Source of the DNA: Bacteroidales bacterium | GTDB taxonomy: Bacteria; Bacteroidota; Bacteroidia; Bacteroidales; JAGOPY01 | NCBI GenBank assembly: GCA_017991835.1 | Contig: JAGOPY010000003.1 | Span: forward strand, 124,001 to 188,000 | Direction: 5' to 3' | Length of the DNA stretch: 64,000 bases | Shown here: in pieces, positions 60,658 through 64,000 of the stretch | How the letters are laid out: the number at the start of each line of letters is the position of its first letter | How positions within the stretch are numbered: the stretch's first letter is position 1 | Position numbers and translations under genes: made by a program | Notes under the pieces: generated by a model | Databases searched by the model: none | What the model saw: only the letters and a program-made list of their open reading frames with translations | Told to the model about the DNA's origin: nothing

Positions 60658-63389
60658 TTCGCGGCAGGCCATACAGGCAAAACGCATCTTTTTGAAACTT
60701 TAATCATTACCGAATCGAAATTATCGAGTGCGGCCTGCATGACAGCTGAGTTCTCCTCATGGCATTCCAGGCAGGCCCCGGCTGTGAGGATCGATTTCTG
60801 CTCCTCCAGGTTGAAAGGCCTGGCATTCGACCGGGTGGAGACAGCCGCGTCAGGTTCTTCCAGGAAACCGATCCAGGCATCTTCGGGCAGGTTATCATAG
60901 GGGCTCCGTTCAATCCGGTTCACAAAATCCCAGGTCCCCCGGTCTCTGTCCATACTGTATATCAGCTCTCCCCGGCCATAACCGATGGCCAGCGGATCGA
61001 GGTGGCACGACCGGCAGGGCCTCCCCTGCCTGACCGTGGTATGGGCTGATACCGGTGCGTACAACCGGCGAAAGATCCGGCCGCCATCCTGGTTTTGATC
61101 GTAAGAACCGGTATCAATGCTTATCACCATTCCCGGTGTAAATGTTGTTACCGTCCTGTTTCCACGCTTATCCTCAATTATCCCCAAAGCCGGTTTCCCG
61201 GTGAGGAACAATCCCGCATATTCCACCCATGAACCGGTCCTTTCCCGGTTCTCCAGCATGTCATATCCGGGAGCATCCGGATCAAAAGAATTATGGCAAC
61301 CGATACATTGAGGAACCCAGGAGGAGTGGCAGCTCCCGCAACTCAGAGAACGGTGTGCCTTACCCCTCGTGCAGGCAGCGGCCGGTGACCTGAGCGCCAG
61401 CAAAGAATCGCCGGATTTCAACGCCAGCCAGGCCCCGCCGTCTTCACTCACCCGCGAATTGATGATCGGATAACCACCGGTTGCCGTTTTCAGTAATCGG
61501 AGGCTGTTGTCGATCCAGTTTCTCAATGTAAGAGTCTTAACCGACTCTGGATCAGCATCCTTAGCAAATAGTGTCAAAGGATTATCCATGAAATGGCAAT
61601 CGCTGCAACCGATCTTGACCTGTTCTTCTTTGTGAAGGTATGATTCCCCATCGCCCATCAGTTCCCGGGAAAGATGGCAGTCGATACAGCTCATCCCCGC
61701 TTTATGGTGCACATCCTGGCCCACAAATTGAACAACCCTCCGGTCGTCTAAGACTTTAAAATTACCCGAATCCGGAATATCATTATCGTTGTAGAGTGTT
61801 TCATGCCACCCGGCATAGCTCAATGCAATCCTCCCCGACCGGCTGTGACAGGAAAAGCAATTATCATCGGGAATTTTTAAGTTCAGTTGTGGATGGTAAA
61901 AAGAAATGGAATCCTCTATTGTCGCCGACTGGCGATAGTTAGCAAGCGATACGAGCGCCGAATCGGAATAATGGAGATGGCAGGCATTGCAACCCCCTCC
62001 TCTTGATATGGAATTATTGGGCCCCGTATATGTTTTCGGATTGCCCAGGTGGCAGTTTATGCAAAGATCCCTTAAATGCCTGTCAGCCGCGGAATTACCA
62101 ACATCTTTCACATGGGCCCGGATATCCGGCGTGGCCGCTTCGCCAAAAACATATCGGTTCACCGAAATTACGCCGCTCATAGTGGTCATAAGCGATCCTT
62201 CAATCCGGTCTGGAATTCCGGGATGGCATGAAGCTGTTCCGCAACTTCGCCTGGCGTCAGCCAGTTGCCCGGGAACCAGGATCATATTCCTGTGTGCCAA
62301 GTGCTTATCCAGGGTAGCTGGGTTCCCGCCATGGCAGGATGAGCAACCGACGGCCGCCGGATCATGTGCAACCGATAATCCCTTTACATTGTCATGGCAC
62401 ACCAGGCAACCTTCGTAATGCCCGTTAACCAGGGGAACCGGTCCGGAAAAATCATGATCTTCAGGGACTGATAGTGCAAGGGGCCGGATGGCAACTCCCA
62501 TCCATCCTTTGTCATGAATATTCCAGGGAAATCGCAAGGATTGGTCGAAATCCCTGAAAAACAAACCGGTAACGGTAAGTAAACCATAGAAAAGAAAGAA
62601 AACGGCTATACTAATCTTTATACGCCTGTTCTGAACCGGCCCGGTTGCCGAAACAATTCCCAGGCCGGCAAGAAAAACAGCGACCAAAACCCATATCAAG
62701 GCAGGTCTTGAAAAATAACGCAGGAATTCCTGCAATCCGACAAAATACCAGGGGCCTTTTCCCGTCTCCACTCCAAAAAATGGATGAAGGAAATAGCTGA
62801 TTATCAATATAAAAAACGTCAGCAGGAAAAAACTTCCCGCAGGCGGCCAGAATTTTCGGTAATGTTCCGCAATAACGGCAACAATAATGATCGTCGCCGT
62901 GGCAATGTGGTGCATGAACAACGTTAAAAATGAAGGTTCATTTCCGGTAATGGAAAAAGATAAAAGGGATCCAACCCACGGTATCTCCCGGAACAAAGCA
63001 GACAATACCCTGAAGGCTGAAACGGAATCGGCATCCCCTTTGAGGATAAAACCACTGATCATCACAAAAAAGATCACAGGGACCGAAAGGGTCAGCCTCC
63101 ACCATACAGCTCTGGTTACCAACTTTTCCGATTTCCGCAAAAGGTGCTCAGTGATATGTAATAAGGTCAAAGCCAGGAATAACTGCGCGCTCCAGTAATG
63201 CACATTCCGGAAATAGACAGCAGAAGGGTTATCGATCATGATAAGGCTGAGGGAATTAAGAGGAGAAGCGGCATCGTAAGGCAGCGAGACGAAGATACCG
63301 GATAGAATGCAAATTATCAGCGAAGATAAGGCTAGCCCGCCGACCGTGTCGTTGAGGTATTTTTGCACTATGTCGAAAAACCGGATCAT
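60654..63389 (-). CDS. Cytochrome b fused to a twelve-heme cytochrome c domain
   Basis: 911 residues. Residues 1-about 280 are a cytochrome b6-like membrane part: first heme-ligand pair H64/H78 (14 apart), second H161/H176 (15 apart, the b6f-type spacing), then about three further helices with K211-GPWY-F near 211-216, where b/b6 proteins carry PEWY. Residues about 325-880 hold eleven CxxCH sites (328, 349, 443, 467, 511, 568, 595, 684, 695, 792, 873) and one CX4CH (383-389), twelve c hemes in all. The C-part should be periplasmic. With the Rieske protein 3 bases upstream it probably oxidises menaquinol and sends electrons along the heme chain. No separate cytochrome c1 is near. Confidence 0.93.
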   Translation of the reverse strand: MIRFFDIVQKYLNDTVGGLALSSLIICILSGIFVSLPYDAASPLNSLSLIMIDNPSAVYFRNVHYWSAQLFLALTLLHITEHLLRKSEKLVTRAVWWRLTLSVPVIFFVMISGFILKGDADSVSAFRVLSALFREIPWVGSLLSFSITGNEPSFLTLFMHHIATATIIIVAVIAEHYRKFWPPAGSFFLLTFFILIISYFLHPFFGVETGKGPWYFVGLQEFLRYFSRPALIWVLVAVFLAGLGIVSATGPVQNRRIKISIAVFFLFYGLLTVTGLFFRDFDQSLRFPWNIHDKGWMGVAIRPLALSVPEDHDFSGPVPLVNGHYEGCLVCHDNVKGLSVAHDPAAVGCSSCHGGNPATLDKHLAHRNMILVPGQLADARRSCGTASCHPGIPDRIEGSLMTTMSGVISVNRYVFGEAATPDIRAHVKDVGNSAADRHLRDLCINCHLGNPKTYTGPNNSISRGGGCNACHLHYSDSALVSLANYRQSATIEDSISFYHPQLNLKIPDDNCFSCHSRSGRIALSYAGWHETLYNDNDIPDSGNFKVLDDRRVVQFVGQDVHHKAGMSCIDCHLSRELMGDGESYLHKEEQVKIGCSDCHFMDNPLTLFAKDADPESVKTLTLRNWIDNSLRLLKTATGGYPIINSRVSEDGGAWLALKSGDSLLALRSPAAACTRGKAHRSLSCGSCHSSWVPQCIGCHNSFDPDAPGYDMLENRERTGSWVEYAGLFLTGKPALGIIEDKRGNRTVTTFTPGMVISIDTGSYDQNQDGGRIFRRLYAPVSAHTTVRQGRPCRSCHLDPLAIGYGRGELIYSMDRDRGTWDFVNRIERSPYDNLPEDAWIGFLEEPDAAVSTRSNARPFNLEEQKSILTAGACLECHEENSAVMQAALDNFDSVMIKVSKRCVLPVWPAAN

Positions 63390-63392
63390 CTT

Positions 63393-63803
63393 TCAGGTAT
63401 AAATGATCAGATTGTTTTCGTGTATTGTAAAAATAAGCGTTTTCAACGGATTCAGCGCAGGCCCTTTCCGGATATTTCCGTCTTTCAGATCAAACTCCGA
63501 ACCGTGGCACGGACATCTGAGAAGGCCATCACCGGCCGGCTCAAGGCGGCAACCCAAATGGGTACACCGGGTTGAATAAACTGTGAATTCTCCGCTTTCC
63601 CTGATAATAACGAACTCCTCCGCATAGAAAACATCACCGGAAATATCTTCGATTGGAACCACAGATTTAACAGTTCCTTCCCTTTTTTGGGCCCTTTTCG
63701 CCATGGCATTCCAGATGCCTGCCAAAGGGATCAGCATAAGCGTTCCCAGAGTCAGGATAAACCTTCGCCGGCCCTTTCCGTCTGCTTCCCGGATTCTCAT
63801 CAT
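63393..63803 (-). CDS. Rieske 2Fe-2S protein
   Basis: 136 residues from ATG 63801-63803 (an upstream frame to 63833 was not used; it lacks the Tat-like start context). Twin-arginine-like signal [14 protein letters not shown] (11-24), then one TM anchor (about 16-33). Cluster motifs CTHLGC (C80, H82, C85) and CPCHGSEF (C97, C99, H100) are complete, so the 2Fe-2S centre and the stabilising disulfide can form. It is shorter than bc1-type Rieske proteins. The cytochrome b/multiheme gene follows after 3 bases, making a two-gene bc-type operon. Confidence 0.94.
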   Translation of the reverse strand: MMRIREADGKGRRRFILTLGTLMLIPLAGIWNAMAKRAQKREGTVKSVVPIEDISGDVFYAEEFVIIRESGEFTVYSTRCTHLGCRLEPAGDGLLRCPCHGSEFDLKDGNIRKGPALNPLKTLIFTIHENNLIIYT

Positions 63804-63864
63804 GCTAAATTCTGAAAAGAAAATGATATCCACTTCAATTTTCCGGAAGGGTTAAATTTATAAT

Positions 63865-63880
63865 ATGTATTTATATACAT
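63865..63880. promoter_or_regulatory. 16-base palindrome upstream of the Rieske gene
   Basis: ATGTAT-TTAT-ATACAT, 62 bases before the ATG, in AT-rich DNA; a possible operator for an FNR/CRP-like regulator, but AT-rich palindromes arise often by chance. The remaining bases to 64000 show no gene. Confidence 0.3.
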
Positions 63881-64000
63881 TCTAAATTAGAGTGAAACCC
63901 TCTTTCTTTATGTGTACGTATCTATATTCATTAAATTTGCTTGCTTCGAAAACAACCAAAGGTCATCCAAAAACCTATACTTAAATTGCTGTTAATCAAT

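Noticed and set aside
1..64000. Prophage, integrase or intact insertion sequence
   Set aside because: No transposase, integrase or phage structural motif was seen in any frame; only small non-coding repeats.

Overview
This window looks like a chromosomal contig from a member of Bacteroidota (Bacteroidales/Marinilabiliales-like, probably anaerobic or facultative, environmental). Evidence: a SusC/SusD pair, at least five secreted proteins ending in type IX secretion (Por) sorting domains, BT_3928-family and DUF1599 proteins, a mitochondrial-like citrate synthase, and many promoters with the Bacteroidota -7 box TAnnTTTG just ahead of genes. Shine-Dalgarno sequences are nearly absent; rplI is the clear exception. 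I saw no tRNA, rRNA, CRISPR array, prophage or intact transposase.

Layout. 1-5.5 kb: plsY (cut by the window edge), a 1481-residue secreted protein of unknown function, and prmA. 5.5-12.5 kb: a tpiA / DUF1599 / BT_3928-family block holding an opposite-strand toxin-antitoxin-like pair (HTH-nucleotidyltransferase plus HEPN) and a lone DppB-type permease, then folP and cdaA. 12.5-17.2 kb: a thioredoxin-like protein and two histidine-degradation genes (ftcD, hutI). 17.4-21.9 kb: two secreted C10 cysteine peptidases with CUB-like and sorting domains. 21.9-24.3 kb: wecB and the rpsF-rpsR-rplI operon. 24.4-34.7 kb: mostly exported proteins (FISUMP protein, M28 peptidase with PDZ, three large sorting-domain proteins), a GtrA protein and an SDR fragment. 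34.8-40.4 kb: an LptF/G permease, two glycosyltransferases, hisS and a small thioredoxin. 40.6-47.6 kb: a MIO-type ammonia-lyase (hutH-like), a small membrane protein and an isolated SusCD operon. 47.9-58.7 kb: M23 peptidase, iorAB, acpH, a cyclic-nucleotide-binding-like histidine kinase, gltA and icd, a DCC thiol oxidoreductase, a secreted bleomycin-hydrolase-like peptidase and pssA. 58.8-64 kb: queA, mobA, and a two-gene operon for a Rieske protein and a cytochrome b fused to a twelve-heme cytochrome c domain.

How they work together: gltA/icd, tpiA and iorAB belong to central and amino-acid carbon metabolism. ftcD, hutI and the hutH-like gene cover three of the four steps of histidine breakdown; urocanase is not here. 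The secreted peptidases with iorAB suggest a protein- or peptide-fermenting life style. The Rieske/cytochrome b/multiheme operon suggests a quinol-oxidising complex that hands electrons directly to a heme wire.

The most unusual signals are: (1) the cytochrome b-dodecaheme c fusion with a GPWY motif in place of PEWY; (2) word-like tandem repeats at many gene boundaries, one related array lying in frame inside folP; (3) a HEPN protein in which the catalytic His is Asn beside an HTH-nucleotidyltransferase fusion; (4) an ammonia-lyase whose MIO-forming Ser is Cys; (5) several palindromic or foldback elements. Coding calls rest on reading translated sequences against remembered family motifs; no database search was run.
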